NCBI GenBank assembly: GCA_035457705.1
Contig: DATIBD010000060.1
Span: forward strand, 1 to 64,000
DNA length: 64,000 nucleotides
Direction: 5' to 3'
From: DASPGQ01 sp035457705
GTDB taxonomy: Bacteria > Acidobacteriota > Vicinamibacteria > Marinacidobacterales > SMYC01
Positions 54,453-63,576 of the stretch are shown one piece after another. How positions within the stretch are numbered: position 1 is the first letter of the stretch; every line of letters starts with the position of its first letter. The translations under genes were made by a program, and so were the position numbers. The notes below the pieces were generated by a model, which was not told the origin of the DNA, ran no database searches, and was given only the letters and a program-made list of their open reading frames with translations.

Positions 54453-57400
54453 ATGAGTGCCCTCCGTCGCGCCCTCGAAGGATGGGCGCTCTTCGAAGCG
54501 GTACAACCCCCGTCTCGCATCTCCGGGCTGATGGGGCCATCGCGCTCCTTGGTAGCGGCGGCGCTCGCGGCAGAGACCGAGGGGCCCGTCCTCGTCGTGG
54601 TTTGCGACGAGAGACGTTTGCAACCCGCTGTGTCCGATCTCGGCGTTTTTCTCCGTGCGCTCGACGACGACCGGAAGGTGATTCCTCTTCCCGCCTTCGC
54701 GCTCGATCCTTACCGGGGGCTGTCGCCTCACCTGGAAGTCGTCTCGGCTCGAATCACGGCGCTCGTCGCGCTTGCGTCTCGCCAACGCGTGGCCGTCGTG
54801 GCGCCTGCGGCGGCTCTTCTTTATCGAACCGCCAGCCCCGACCTGATCCGACAACGGATCCTGACGATTCGGCCCCACGAGCGCTTCGAGCCCCTCATGC
54901 TCGAGCGCTGGCTTGCGGAGAGCGGATACCGTCGAGAAGATCCGGTGACCACCCCGGGCGATTTTACGCGCCGGGGTGGCGTCCTCGACTTGTTCTCGCC
55001 GGATGCGGCCGAGCCGTATCGTCTCGAGTTTCTCGACGAAGAGATCGAGGAGATTCGGGCTTTTGACCCGGCGACGCAGCGCACCACAAGAACCTTGGAC
55101 GAAGCGAGGATTCTCCCGGGAAGTGAATGGCCGACCGGCGAAGAGGTGCGGGCGGAGCTCGGCAGGCTTTTGGGAAACGATATGGAGGTCGAGCAAGCGT
55201 TGTCCCTGCCGGGAGTCGGCTCGCTCCTTCCGCGACTCGAGACGTTTCACGCCAGCGTTCTCGACTACCTCGGCGAGGGGCGGCTCCTCGTCGAAGAGCC
55301 GTCGGCGACCGCGCGCGGGGCCGAGACCGAGTGGGAGCGCGTACTCCTGAGTTACGAGAACGCGAAGGGAGAGAACGTTTCGATGCTTGCGCCTCCGGCC
55401 CGTCTGCTGGTCGACCTGGGCGAGCTCACCTCTCGGCTCGACGCTCGAGCCGTCAGCCTGGCGGAGATGGGTTTGCTCGACGAAGAGACCCACCACCTGT
55501 CGACGCAGATACTGCCCTCTTTTCGAGGACGACTCCCGGATTTCGTCGAGGAGGTCAGACGCCGAGTCGAACGTTATGGGCGCGCTCGCGTTTTCGTCCC
55601 CAATGAAGCGGTCGCCGACCGCGCGGTAAAGCTGTTCCAGGAAGTCGGGCTCTCCGCGGGACGCGGGCCCGTGGGTCACGTCGTCTTGGAACTTGGCTCA
55701 CTGTCGCAGAGCTTCGTGGTTCCCGAGTTGGACCTCGCCGTCTTCACCACTGCGGACGTGTTTACCGAGCCGCCGCGCGCCGCGCCACGCCGACGCACGC
55801 GGCTCGCGCAGTTTCTGTCCGATTTCCGCGATCTCAAAGTTGGCGACTTCGTCGTGCACACCGAGCACGGGATCGGAGTCTTTGCCGGACTCACGAAGCT
55901 CGAGGAAGGAGGATCCACCGAGCTCGTCGTGCTGGAGTACCAGGGCGGTGACAAGTTGTACGTCCCGGTCGAGCGTCTCGACCTGCTGGAGAAGTACTCC
56001 AGCTCCGAGGGGAAGAAGCCGCGCGTCGACACCCTCGGGGGAACGGGTTGGGCACGGGTCAAGAAGCGGGTGCGCAAGTCGATGCGCGACATGGCCCAGG
56101 AGCTCCTGAGGCTCTATGCCGCGAGAAAGTCGTCCCCGGGACATGCGTTCTCATCCGACGATGGCTGGATGCGCGAGTTCGAGCACCTTTTCGAGTTCGA
56201 CGAGACCCCGGATCAGCTCCAGGTGATCGAAGAGGTCAAGCGCGACATGGAAGGGCCGTCACCCATGGATCGACTGCTGTGCGGGGACGTCGGCTACGGT
56301 AAGACCGAGGTCGCGATGCGAGCCGCCTTCAAGGCGGTCTCCGACGGCAAGCAGGTTGCGGTCCTGGTTCCCACGACGGTACTCGCTTTTCAGCACATGA
56401 CGACGTTCTCCGAGCGCTTCGCCACGTTTCCGGTTAGGGTGGCGATGCTTTCACGATTCAAGAGCAGAACCGAACAAAAGCAGATCGTGGCGGATCTCGC
56501 CGAGGGAAAAATAGACGTCGTCATCGGGACGCACCGACTTCTCTCCAAGGACGTGCGCTTCGCCGACCTGGGGCTTCTCGTTATCGACGAAGAACAGCGT
56601 TTCGGTGTGGCTCACAAAGAGCGATTGAAGAAGCTGCGGGAAGGAATCGACTCCCTTGCGATGACGGCGACCCCAATCCCTCGGACGCTCCACATGTCCC
56701 TATCCGGCATCCGCGATCTCTCCGTCATCGAGACCCCGCCGAAGGATCGCATGGCGATCCAGACCCACATCACCCGACTCGACTCCACGGTAATCGCCGA
56801 GGCCCTTCGCTACGAGCTCGGACGAGAAGGACAAGTGTACTTCGTCCACAACCGGGTGGGCTCCATCTACGCGACGGCCAAATATATTCTGAGGCTCGTG
56901 CCCGAGGCGCGAGTCGCCGTGGCCCATGGGCAGATGAAAGAGGCCGAGCTCGAACGCGTCATGATGCGCTTCATTGATCACGAGTTCGACGTGCTCGTCA
57001 GCACGACGATCATCGAGAACGGTCTTGATATCCCCCTCGTCAACACCCTGATCGTGAATCGTGCCGACCGCTTCGGCCTCTCACAGCTGTACCAGCTGAG
57101 GGGACGCGTGGGCCGGTCCAACCGCCGGGCCTACGCGTACTTCCTCGTTCCCGACGAGGGACGTCTAACGCCCATCGCCCGACGAAGGCTCGCAGCCATC
57201 CGGGAGTTCTCCGAGCTGGGGGCGGGTTTCCGAATTGCCGCTCTGGATCTCGAGCTGCGCGGGGCGGGAAACCTGCTGGGCGGAGAGCAACACGGCCACA
57301 TCGAAGCGGTGGGCTTCGACCTCTACTGCAGGCTCCTCGACGAGACGGTTCGCGAGCTCGAGGGCGTCGAGCCTCCCCGAGTCCATCGCGCGAGCCTGAA

Positions 57401-57821
57401 TCTCAGACTCGAGCTGCGAATCCCAGAAGCATACGTCGCGGATGCCAACCAGAGAATGTCCATTTACAAGCGAACCTCCTCGGCCGAGAGCCAGGAGGCG
57501 CTCGCGCGCCTGGAGGAGGAGACCCGAGATCGCTATGGTGCGCTGCCCAGGCCGGTCTCGCAGTTCTTCGAGTTTGCCCGGTTGTCGCTCCTTGCCGATG
57601 AGCTGGGCCTCGAGGGCGTCGAGCGTGAGCGAGGCCGGCTGGCGTTCCGCCTGGGAGGAGACCTCGTGCGTGCCGCCGCTTCCGTCGAGGGAGGGTCGCT
57701 TCGCCTCGATGGCAACCAAGCGCTTCTCCGCCTGCCCTTCTCGGGGGCGGATCCCGATGGGATATTGGGTGCGGTTCGTGATGTTTTGATTCGGCTCCGG
57801 CGCTACTCTAAGATGCCTTAG
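54453..57821 (+). CDS. mfd: transcription-repair coupling factor Mfd
   Basis: A 1122-residue translocase that removes stalled RNA polymerase and recruits UvrA. The N-terminal UvrB-like region (about 1-300), the RNA-polymerase-interacting CarD-like domain (about 465-530: LKVGDFVVHTEHGIGVFAGLTKLEEGGSTELVVLEYQGGDKLYVPVERLD), and the helicase with Walker A GDVGYGKTEVAMRAA (Lys617) and DEEQ (712-715) RFGVAHKERLK can be seen. TATPIPRTLHMSLSGIRDLSVIETPP, HGQMKEAELERVMMRF, STTIIENGLDIPLVNTLIVNRAD and QLRGRVGRSNRRAYAYF follow, then the C-terminal TRCF domain. It begins two bases past rfaE2. Confidence 0.97.
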   Translation: MSALRRALEGWALFEAVQPPSRISGLMGPSRSLVAAALAAETEGPVLVVVCDERRLQPAVSDLGVFLRALDDDRKVIPLPAFALDPYRGLSPHLEVVSARITALVALASRQRVAVVAPAAALLYRTASPDLIRQRILTIRPHERFEPLMLERWLAESGYRREDPVTTPGDFTRRGGVLDLFSPDAAEPYRLEFLDEEIEEIRAFDPATQRTTRTLDEARILPGSEWPTGEEVRAELGRLLGNDMEVEQALSLPGVGSLLPRLETFHASVLDYLGEGRLLVEEPSATARGAETEWERVLLSYENAKGENVSMLAPPARLLVDLGELTSRLDARAVSLAEMGLLDEETHHLSTQILPSFRGRLPDFVEEVRRRVERYGRARVFVPNEAVADRAVKLFQEVGLSAGRGPVGHVVLELGSLSQSFVVPELDLAVFTTADVFTEPPRAAPRRRTRLAQFLSDFRDLKVGDFVVHTEHGIGVFAGLTKLEEGGSTELVVLEYQGGDKLYVPVERLDLLEKYSSSEGKKPRVDTLGGTGWARVKKRVRKSMRDMAQELLRLYAARKSSPGHAFSSDDGWMREFEHLFEFDETPDQLQVIEEVKRDMEGPSPMDRLLCGDVGYGKTEVAMRAAFKAVSDGKQVAVLVPTTVLAFQHMTTFSERFATFPVRVAMLSRFKSRTEQKQIVADLAEGKIDVVIGTHRLLSKDVRFADLGLLVIDEEQRFGVAHKERLKKLREGIDSLAMTATPIPRTLHMSLSGIRDLSVIETPPKDRMAIQTHITRLDSTVIAEALRYELGREGQVYFVHNRVGSIYATAKYILRLVPEARVAVAHGQMKEAELERVMMRFIDHEFDVLVSTTIIENGLDIPLVNTLIVNRADRFGLSQLYQLRGRVGRSNRRAYAYFLVPDEGRLTPIARRRLAAIREFSELGAGFRIAALDLELRGAGNLLGGEQHGHIEAVGFDLYCRLLDETVRELEGVEPPRVHRASLNLRLELRIPEAYVADANQRMSIYKRTSSAESQEALARLEEETRDRYGALPRPVSQFFEFARLSLLADELGLEGVERERGRLAFRLGGDLVRAAASVEGGSLRLDGNQALLRLPFSGADPDGILGAVRDVLIRLRRYSKMP

Positions 57822-57824
57822 ACG

Positions 57825-58781
57825 ATGCGTTTTCTCATTTTGTCCCTGGTGTGCTTGTTCTCCGCTTGCGAGTGGCGGGTACCCCGAGAAAAGGCGGTCG
57901 TTCTCGACGTCGCGGGAAGAACGGTCACCCTCCAAGAGCTCGAGAGCTTCGTGGGACTCTCGGTGCAACAGGATACTCAGGTCGTCTCGGACGATTTGAT
58001 GGCGGCTTTTTTCGAGCAGATGATCGAGGAGCAGCTTCTCCTGAAGGCCGCCGATGATGCCGGAATCGTGCCCGACCGGGAGAAGGTCGCGCACAAGCTC
58101 GAAGCTTTGAGGCGGCTCGAGCCCGCTCCCGCCGTCCCCTCTCACCTCGACGACGACGCTCTCAAGGGCAGCATCGAGCGGCAGGCTCGCATCGAGCAGC
58201 TCGTCGAGACGAACGTTTTGTCTGCACTGAGCGTCTCGGACGAGGAAGTCGCCAAGTACTTCGAGGAGCACGCCGAGGACTTCGCTCGCCCGGAGACCGT
58301 TGACGTGTCGCAGATTCTCGTGGATGACGCGGAGCTCGCCACCGAGCTCCGCTGGAGGCTTTTAGGGGAACCTGGCGCTTTCGAGGAGCTCGCCCGGGAG
58401 AATTCGCTGGGGCCCGAAGCCGTCGATGGCGGCCATCTGGGCACTTTCTCACCGGGAGAGCTTCCTGAGAGCTTCGAGACCGAGGTTTTTTCCCTCGCGC
58501 CCGGCAAGCTCTCGGATGTCGTAACCACCGATTTTGGATTTCACATATTCCGAGTCAACGCGAGACGAGAGGCCGAAGCGCTCCTGCTCGACGACGTCGA
58601 GGACGTCATCCGCGTAGAGCTGCTTCGACTCAAGAGCGACGAGGCGATGGAGCGATATCTCGCCGAGCTGAAACGGAGGTATCCCGTCAAAGTGTTTCAG
58701 GAGAACTTGGGCTTCGCGTTCCTGGAGCCGAATGATCTTCCGGTGAACGAGGCAGACAACGCGAAAGGAGCGATGGAATGA
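57825..58781 (+). CDS. parvulin-type peptidyl-prolyl isomerase lipoprotein
   Basis: A 318-residue lipoprotein with lipobox FSAC (Cys15). Residues 20-150 are a SurA-N-like helical chaperone region (SLQELESF in EKAVVLDVAGRTVTLQELESFVGL), and residues about 160-255 a parvulin domain: VDVSQILVDD, FEELARENSLGPEAVDGGHLGTFSPGELPESFETEVFSLAPGKLSDVVTTDFGFHIFRV. It should assist outer-membrane protein folding in the periplasm. It follows mfd after 3 bases and overlaps the next gene (ATGA). Confidence 0.88.
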   Translation: MRFLILSLVCLFSACEWRVPREKAVVLDVAGRTVTLQELESFVGLSVQQDTQVVSDDLMAAFFEQMIEEQLLLKAADDAGIVPDREKVAHKLEALRRLEPAPAVPSHLDDDALKGSIERQARIEQLVETNVLSALSVSDEEVAKYFEEHAEDFARPETVDVSQILVDDAELATELRWRLLGEPGAFEELARENSLGPEAVDGGHLGTFSPGELPESFETEVFSLAPGKLSDVVTTDFGFHIFRVNARREAEALLLDDVEDVIRVELLRLKSDEAMERYLAELKRRYPVKVFQENLGFAFLEPNDLPVNEADNAKGAME

Positions 58782-59746
58782 CGAGTTCGATTTGGACTCT
58801 CAGGGCCAAATGCGTGAGAGCTTGGGGCATCCTCGTGCTTTGTCTCTTCGCCGGGCTAGCGGAGGCGGAGACCATAGAACGGATTGTGGCGAAGGTCAAC
58901 GGACAGATCATCACTCTGACCGAGCTCGATGCCCAGATGCTCGAAGCCATCGAGCAAATGGGCCCCGAAGCGAGCCCGGACCAGATGGGAGAGCTTCGGC
59001 GCCAGGTGCTCGATCGCATGATCGACAATATGCTCGTCCTCCAGGTCGCCGAGGACCGAGGGCTTCGCGTGCCGTCGCGTTTCTTCGAGGAGTGGAAGAA
59101 GGGCGCGATGGAGCAAATGAAGATCGACACGGAGGACGATCTGGTTCGTCAGGTGGAGCTGCAGGGCGGCAACATGGAGCTGCTTCGAAAGAGATTCGAG
59201 GACGGACTCCTTCTCCAGGAGGTCCGTCGCATGGAGGTGGATAGCAAGGTTTCGGTCTCCGAGCCCGAGATCAACGAGCGCTACCAGCAGAACATCCGGG
59301 ACTACAGCGAGCCCGCCCGCGTGCGGATTCGCGAAATCGTCGTGCGCTTCGACGAGACCAACGAGCTCGACAAGGGCGAGAAGATCCGGCGCATCCTTCA
59401 GGATGTGCAGCAGGGAGCGGACTTCGCCGAGATGGCGCGTCTCCACTCTGAGTCCGGTTCCGCCGAGGCCGGGGGGGACTTGGGGTTTTGGGACGAAGGC
59501 GACCTCACCGAGCCGCTCGGGAGCGCGGCCTTCAAGCTGTCACCCGGCGAGGTGAGCGAGATCATCCGACTTCCTAGCGCCTACTACATCATTCGCGTCG
59601 AGGAAAAGATCGAGGCGAAGACGAAGGCCCTCGATGAGGTCCGGAGCGAAGTCGCTGACGCAGTCTTCCAGGAGAAGCTCGAGACGCAAATGGAGCGCTA
59701 TATCCGCCAGCTCCGAGAGCGTGCGATCATCGAGATCAAACTCTGA
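58778..59746 (+). CDS. surA: SurA-like periplasmic chaperone/peptidyl-prolyl isomerase
   Basis: A 322-residue protein with a signal peptide (cleavage near LAEAE), SurA N-domain (IERIVAKVNGQIITLTELDAQMLEAIEQMG, and QVLDRMIDNMLVLQVAEDRGLRV) and one parvulin domain at about 190-290 (RIREIVVRFDE, ADFAEMARLHSESGSAEAGGDLGFWDEGDLTEPLGSAAFKLSPGEVSEIIRLPSAYYIIRVEEK). E. coli SurA has two parvulin domains; this shorter form is usual in other phyla. It forms a pair with the preceding lipoprotein. Confidence 0.88.
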   Translation: MTSSIWTLRAKCVRAWGILVLCLFAGLAEAETIERIVAKVNGQIITLTELDAQMLEAIEQMGPEASPDQMGELRRQVLDRMIDNMLVLQVAEDRGLRVPSRFFEEWKKGAMEQMKIDTEDDLVRQVELQGGNMELLRKRFEDGLLLQEVRRMEVDSKVSVSEPEINERYQQNIRDYSEPARVRIREIVVRFDETNELDKGEKIRRILQDVQQGADFAEMARLHSESGSAEAGGDLGFWDEGDLTEPLGSAAFKLSPGEVSEIIRLPSAYYIIRVEEKIEAKTKALDEVRSEVADAVFQEKLETQMERYIRQLRERAIIEIKL

Positions 59747-59754
59747 TCAATTCT

Positions 59755-60018
59755 TTGCGCCTCGACCTGTTTCTGAAGCGTTCGCGGCTCGTCAAGCGGC
59801 GATCGCTGGCCAAAGAGCTTTGCGACGAGGGTGTCGTGCGGCTGAATGGAAAGCCGGCGCGTGCGGGACACAGTGTGGCCGAAGGCGACGAGCTCATTTT
59901 GGATCTGCGCAATCGAAGACTCGCGGTCACAGTCATTGCGCTCCCCGACAGCGCCGCGAGCGCAGCTCGTCCGGGCGAGCTTTACGAGGTCGTGGCCGAC
60001 GAGCGAGTCGAGGAGTGA
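59755..60018 (+). CDS. S4-domain RNA-binding protein (Hsp15/RqcP-like)
   Basis: An 87-residue protein: MRLDLFLKRSRLVKRRSLAKELCDEGVVRLNGKPARAGHSVAEGDELILDL is a complete S4 fold of the RqcP/Hsp15 type, which binds 50S subunits carrying peptidyl-tRNA in rescue. TTG start 8 bases after the chaperone gene. Confidence 0.85.
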   Translation: MRLDLFLKRSRLVKRRSLAKELCDEGVVRLNGKPARAGHSVAEGDELILDLRNRRLAVTVIALPDSAASAARPGELYEVVADERVEE

Positions 60019-60025
60019 ACCGGCA

Positions 60026-61027
60026 TTGAAGCCACTCACCATTGGCGGTCGTCTACGTCTCGACCCGCCTCTCGTTCTGGCTCCGCTGGCGGGTCACACC
60101 GACCGCGCCTTTCGAGGTCTGGTGCGCGCGCTCGGAGGCCCGGGGCTCGTCGTCACCGAGATGGTGAGCTCCGAGGGGCTGACTCGGGGGAGCACGTTCT
60201 CGCGCGACCTGGCCCAGGTGAGCGAAGACGAACGGCCAGTGGGCATCCAGATCTTCGGTTGCGACCCCGAACGCATGGCCGAGGCGGCCGCGATGGTCGA
60301 GGGGATGGGCGCCGACCTCGTCGACGTCAACATGGGTTGCCCCGTTCCCAAGGTGACGCGGACGGGCTCGGGAGCGGCGATGATGAGAAACGTCGGGCTT
60401 GCCGCCGAGGTCGTGGCCAAGATGGCGTCGCGGACGCGGATTCCCGTGACCGTCAAGATTCGCTCCGGATGGGACCATGGCTCGATCAACGCGCCCGAGC
60501 TGGCGCGCTCGCTAGAAACGGCGGGAGCCGCGGCGATCACGGTGCATCCTCGCTGTCGCAGCGAGCGACATCGGGGGCAGGCGGCATGGTCGGTGATCCG
60601 CGACGTGAAAGAAGCCGTCAGGATTCCCGTCATCGGAAACGGCGACGTCCACGACCTCGAGTCAGCGCGCCGCATGTTCGACGTCACCGGTGTGGACGGC
60701 ATCATGATCGGCCGGGGAGCGCTGGGAAACCCCTGGATCTTCCGGCAGATTTCTGACGGATTCGCCGAACGGCCCCTTGAAAGCGTCCGACTCGACGACT
60801 ACCGGACGCTGCTCTTGAGCTTCGTCGAAAGGCTTCGTGGCCTCCACTCCGATCGCCGCATCTTGAACCGCTTGAAAGCCTTCATCGGCTGGGTAACCAA
60901 GGGGCTCGTGGGTGGCGCGACCCTTCGGCAAAGCCTGTACGCTTCCACCAGCGTTTCCCAGGCGCTCGAGATCCTCGAAGGCTACTTCGAGGCTTCCCAC
61001 TCCCGGCTGGGAGCGCAGAACGAGTGA
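60026..61027 (+). CDS. dusB: tRNA-dihydrouridine synthase, DusB-like
   Basis: A 333-residue flavin enzyme that reduces uridine in tRNA D loops. It has LAPLAGHTDRAFRGLVRALGG, VTEMVSSEGL, QIFGCDPERMAEAAAMVE, VDVNMGCPVPKVTRTGSGAAMMRN with catalytic Cys105, and IMIGRGALGNPWIFRQI. I chose the TTG at 60026 just after the S4 gene; upstream codons in this frame only shadow that gene. Confidence 0.93.
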   Translation: MKPLTIGGRLRLDPPLVLAPLAGHTDRAFRGLVRALGGPGLVVTEMVSSEGLTRGSTFSRDLAQVSEDERPVGIQIFGCDPERMAEAAAMVEGMGADLVDVNMGCPVPKVTRTGSGAAMMRNVGLAAEVVAKMASRTRIPVTVKIRSGWDHGSINAPELARSLETAGAAAITVHPRCRSERHRGQAAWSVIRDVKEAVRIPVIGNGDVHDLESARRMFDVTGVDGIMIGRGALGNPWIFRQISDGFAERPLESVRLDDYRTLLLSFVERLRGLHSDRRILNRLKAFIGWVTKGLVGGATLRQSLYASTSVSQALEILEGYFEASHSRLGAQNE

Positions 61028-61034
61028 CGCTGGC

Positions 61035-62096
61035 TCAGCGGCTTTCGAGAAGGCGGAGGGCGTTCTCACCGAGGACTTTTCGAACCCGCGACTCGCTCCA
61101 TCCTCTACGCAGCATGAGCTCGGTGAGCTGCGGCAATCCGGAGGCGTCGATGGGAGGGCCCACGTAGCCGTCGAAATCGGATCCGAGCGCCGCCGTATCC
61201 TCGCCGCCGATCGCAACGATGTGCTCGATGTGGTCGACCGCTTCGTCGAGACTCGGTTCTTTCAAGCCGGGTGGGGCAAGCATCACTCCGATGACGCCTC
61301 CTTTCGAGGCAACCGCGCGGATCTGATCGTCGGATAGATTGCGCCATCCGTCGTGGATGGCCCGTACGCCCGTGTGGCTTACGAGCGGTGGGTAGGCTGT
61401 TAGCTCGATGGCCTCGAAGAACGTCTGCTCGGACGCGTGGGCGAGATCTACGAGGACCGAGGTGCGGTTCATCTCTTCGAGAAGCCGTCTTCCCAGCGCG
61501 GTGAGGCCTTCCGACCCTGATGAGCTCCCTCCATACGCGTTGTCCGTCAAGTGAACGAGACCGATGAAGACGACTCCCAGCTTCGCGAGCGGCACCAGGC
61601 GGCTCAAGTCTCCCTCGAGCGCGTGCGCACCCTCGATGCCGTGGAAGTAGGACAGTCTCCTTTCGGCGACATTTCTCCGAATCGACTCCGCGTCGCTCGC
61701 TCGGTGAGCGCTGGCAAAGACCTGGGTCTTGCCCATCTGAACCTTCAGTCGTGCATGGGAAGAGAACCACGCGGACGGCGGCCAGAGGTCGTGAAACGCC
61801 TTGAGGCCGGCCACACCGAAGAATCGGGTCGGCAGAGTGAAAGCCGCGACGTCGAGCCCCCCTTGGCGCATCCGGGGGAAGTCCACCTGGCCTCCCCGAC
61901 CGGACTCCTCGAGGTCGCGTTGCCACAGAAGTGAGTCGACGTGGAGATCGACGACGATTGCGTCTCGGTGAATTGCGAGTGCCCGGTCGGAAACGACTAT
62001 TCCCGTCTCCCGAGGACGGAATGTAGGCTCGGGGTCGAACAGGAAAAAGAGGAACAAGCCGATGAAGGAAACGAGAGCCCAAGCGAGGGGTCTCAT
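61035..62096 (-). CDS. membrane dipeptidase (renal dipeptidase family)
   Basis: A 353-residue zinc enzyme of peptidase family M19. A transmembrane segment lies at 6-21. Metal motifs are VVDLHVDSLLW (H52, D54), FHGIEGAHALEG, LVDLAHASEQTFFEAIE, LVSHTGVRAIHDGWRNLSDDQI and ALGSDFDGY. It cleaves dipeptides, in some relatives D-amino acid ones. The ATG overlaps the moaA stop (ATGA); the frame continues upstream only as antisense of moaA. Confidence 0.92.
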   Translation of the reverse strand: MRPLAWALVSFIGLFLFFLFDPEPTFRPRETGIVVSDRALAIHRDAIVVDLHVDSLLWQRDLEESGRGGQVDFPRMRQGGLDVAAFTLPTRFFGVAGLKAFHDLWPPSAWFSSHARLKVQMGKTQVFASAHRASDAESIRRNVAERRLSYFHGIEGAHALEGDLSRLVPLAKLGVVFIGLVHLTDNAYGGSSSGSEGLTALGRRLLEEMNRTSVLVDLAHASEQTFFEAIELTAYPPLVSHTGVRAIHDGWRNLSDDQIRAVASKGGVIGVMLAPPGLKEPSLDEAVDHIEHIVAIGGEDTAALGSDFDGYVGPPIDASGLPQLTELMLRRGWSESRVRKVLGENALRLLESR

Positions 62097-63109
62097 CCAC
62101 CGCGGGTGTGCATCTCGAGATGGGGATCTCGTCGCAACGCCTCGCGTTCGACGAGGGGCGCGCGTTGGGCCTGTTCGAGCCGGATCTCCGCCCCTCGGTC
62201 CCGACGCGCTGTCCAGGTCGTTTCGATGACAGCGCGAAGCTCTCGATTCGGCGCTCCGCTCCGGAGTCTCTCGCGGAGGTCGAGTCCGGTCTGGGCGTAG
62301 AGGCAGAGGTAGAACATGCCGTCCGCGGTGAGACGGCCACGATCGCAGGTGCGACAAAAAGGCTCGGTGGTAGATGCGATGATTCCGAACGTCGTCCCGC
62401 TCGGGAGGCGGAAGCGCTTCGCGGGTGCCCAGCTCTCGACCTGAAGCGGCACGATCGGGCCTCCGAAACGCGCTTGGACCGAATGCAAGATCTCCTCTTT
62501 GGAGACAACCTTGGTCGATGACCAGGCAGTGGCGCCGCCGACATCCATGTATTCGATGAATCGCACCTCGGCGCCGATGCGCTCACCGTACTCGATGAGA
62601 TCGGGGATCTCGTCCTCGTTCGTCCCGCGAAGGACCACGGTATCGATCTTGAGTCCGCGAAGCCCGGCGGCGACGGCCGAATCGATGCCGCCCAGCACTC
62701 GGGCGAGCTGGTCCCGGCGGGTGAGCTCCCGAAACCGGTCGGCCCTCAGGGTATCGAGGCTCACCGTGATTCGATCGAGGCCCGCCTCCTTCAGCGCCTC
62801 GGCCTGTTCGGAGAGCAGGATACCGTTCGTGGTGAGTGCGAGGTCTCGAATACGCCGATTGTCCCGGAGCTGCCGAACGAGGGAGGCGAGGTCCTTACGC
62901 AGCAGCGGTTCCCCGCCGGTCAGCCGAACTTTGTCGACGCCAATCTCGGTGAAGACGCCGACGAGCCGGGCCGTCTCCTCGAAGGAAAGGAGATGTTGTC
63001 TCGGAAGCCAAACGTAGTCCATCTCGGGCATGCAGTACTGGCATCGCAGGTTGCAGCGATCCGTGACCGACACCCTCAGGCTGCGGAGCGGCCGTCCGAG
63101 CTCGTCCAT
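62093..63109 (-). CDS. moaA: GTP 3',8-cyclase MoaA
   Basis: A 338-residue radical SAM enzyme for the first step of molybdenum cofactor synthesis. The SAM cluster motif is CNLRCQYC (Cys19, 23, 26) and the second cluster is in FCRTCDRGRLTADGMFYLC. RLTGGEPLLRKDL binds SAM. The chain ends in Gly-Gly (HTRGG), the conserved tail that reaches the active site, which supports this end. moaC and other moa genes are not in the window. Confidence 0.96.
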   Translation of the reverse strand: MDELGRPLRSLRVSVTDRCNLRCQYCMPEMDYVWLPRQHLLSFEETARLVGVFTEIGVDKVRLTGGEPLLRKDLASLVRQLRDNRRIRDLALTTNGILLSEQAEALKEAGLDRITVSLDTLRADRFRELTRRDQLARVLGGIDSAVAAGLRGLKIDTVVLRGTNEDEIPDLIEYGERIGAEVRFIEYMDVGGATAWSSTKVVSKEEILHSVQARFGGPIVPLQVESWAPAKRFRLPSGTTFGIIASTTEPFCRTCDRGRLTADGMFYLCLYAQTGLDLRERLRSGAPNRELRAVIETTWTARRDRGAEIRLEQAQRAPLVEREALRRDPHLEMHTRGG

Positions 63110-63207
63110 CGCGTCAGTCTATGCGAGCTAGCCGACCGCGTCCAAACCGTCGGTGTGCCGCCCGGCAATGAGAGTCAGGGGCTTGCGCATCGTCATCCAC
63201 GAGGGAT

Positions 63208-63232
63208 CGGCGGAGCCGGAGGGGCTCCGCCG
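63208..63232. terminator. hairpin between trxA and moaA
   Basis: CGGCGGAGCC and GGCTCCGCCG form a 10-base stem with loop GGAGG. It lies just downstream of trxA on the minus strand. No T run follows, so an intrinsic terminator is only possible, not certain. Confidence 0.4.
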
Positions 63233-63240
63233 TCGGATTC

Positions 63241-63576
63241 TCAGGATGCGACCTCGAGCAGGCCGTTCAATTTCTCCGCCAGCGCTCCTTTGGGGGCGGC
63301 GCCTACGAGCTGCTCGACGACTTTGCCGTCACGGAAGAACAGCAGCGTCGGTATCGATCGCACTCCATACTCGATGGCAAGCGCCTGATGCTCGTCGACG
63401 TTCACCTTGGCGATTTTGGCCCGTCCGTCGAACTCCTCCGCAAGCTGCTCGATGGCCGGCGCGATCATCTTGCACGGACCGCACCAATCGGCCCAGAAGT
63501 CTACGAGTACGGGTTTATCGGATTGAAGAACCTCGGTCTTGAAGTTCTGTTCGGTGGCTGTGATGTATTTGCCCAT
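63241..63576 (-). CDS. trxA: thioredoxin TrxA
   Basis: A 111-residue thioredoxin with PVLVDFWADWCGPCKMIAP (active site Cys32-Gly-Pro-Cys35), AKVNVDEHQALAIEYGVRSIPTLLFF (cis-Pro after Ile) and VGAAPKGALAEKLNG. The ATG shares a base with the stop of the upstream TetR gene (TAATG); an AGGAG site precedes it inside that gene. Confidence 0.96.
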   Translation of the reverse strand: MGKYITATEQNFKTEVLQSDKPVLVDFWADWCGPCKMIAPAIEQLAEEFDGRAKIAKVNVDEHQALAIEYGVRSIPTLLFFRDGKVVEQLVGAAPKGALAEKLNGLLEVAS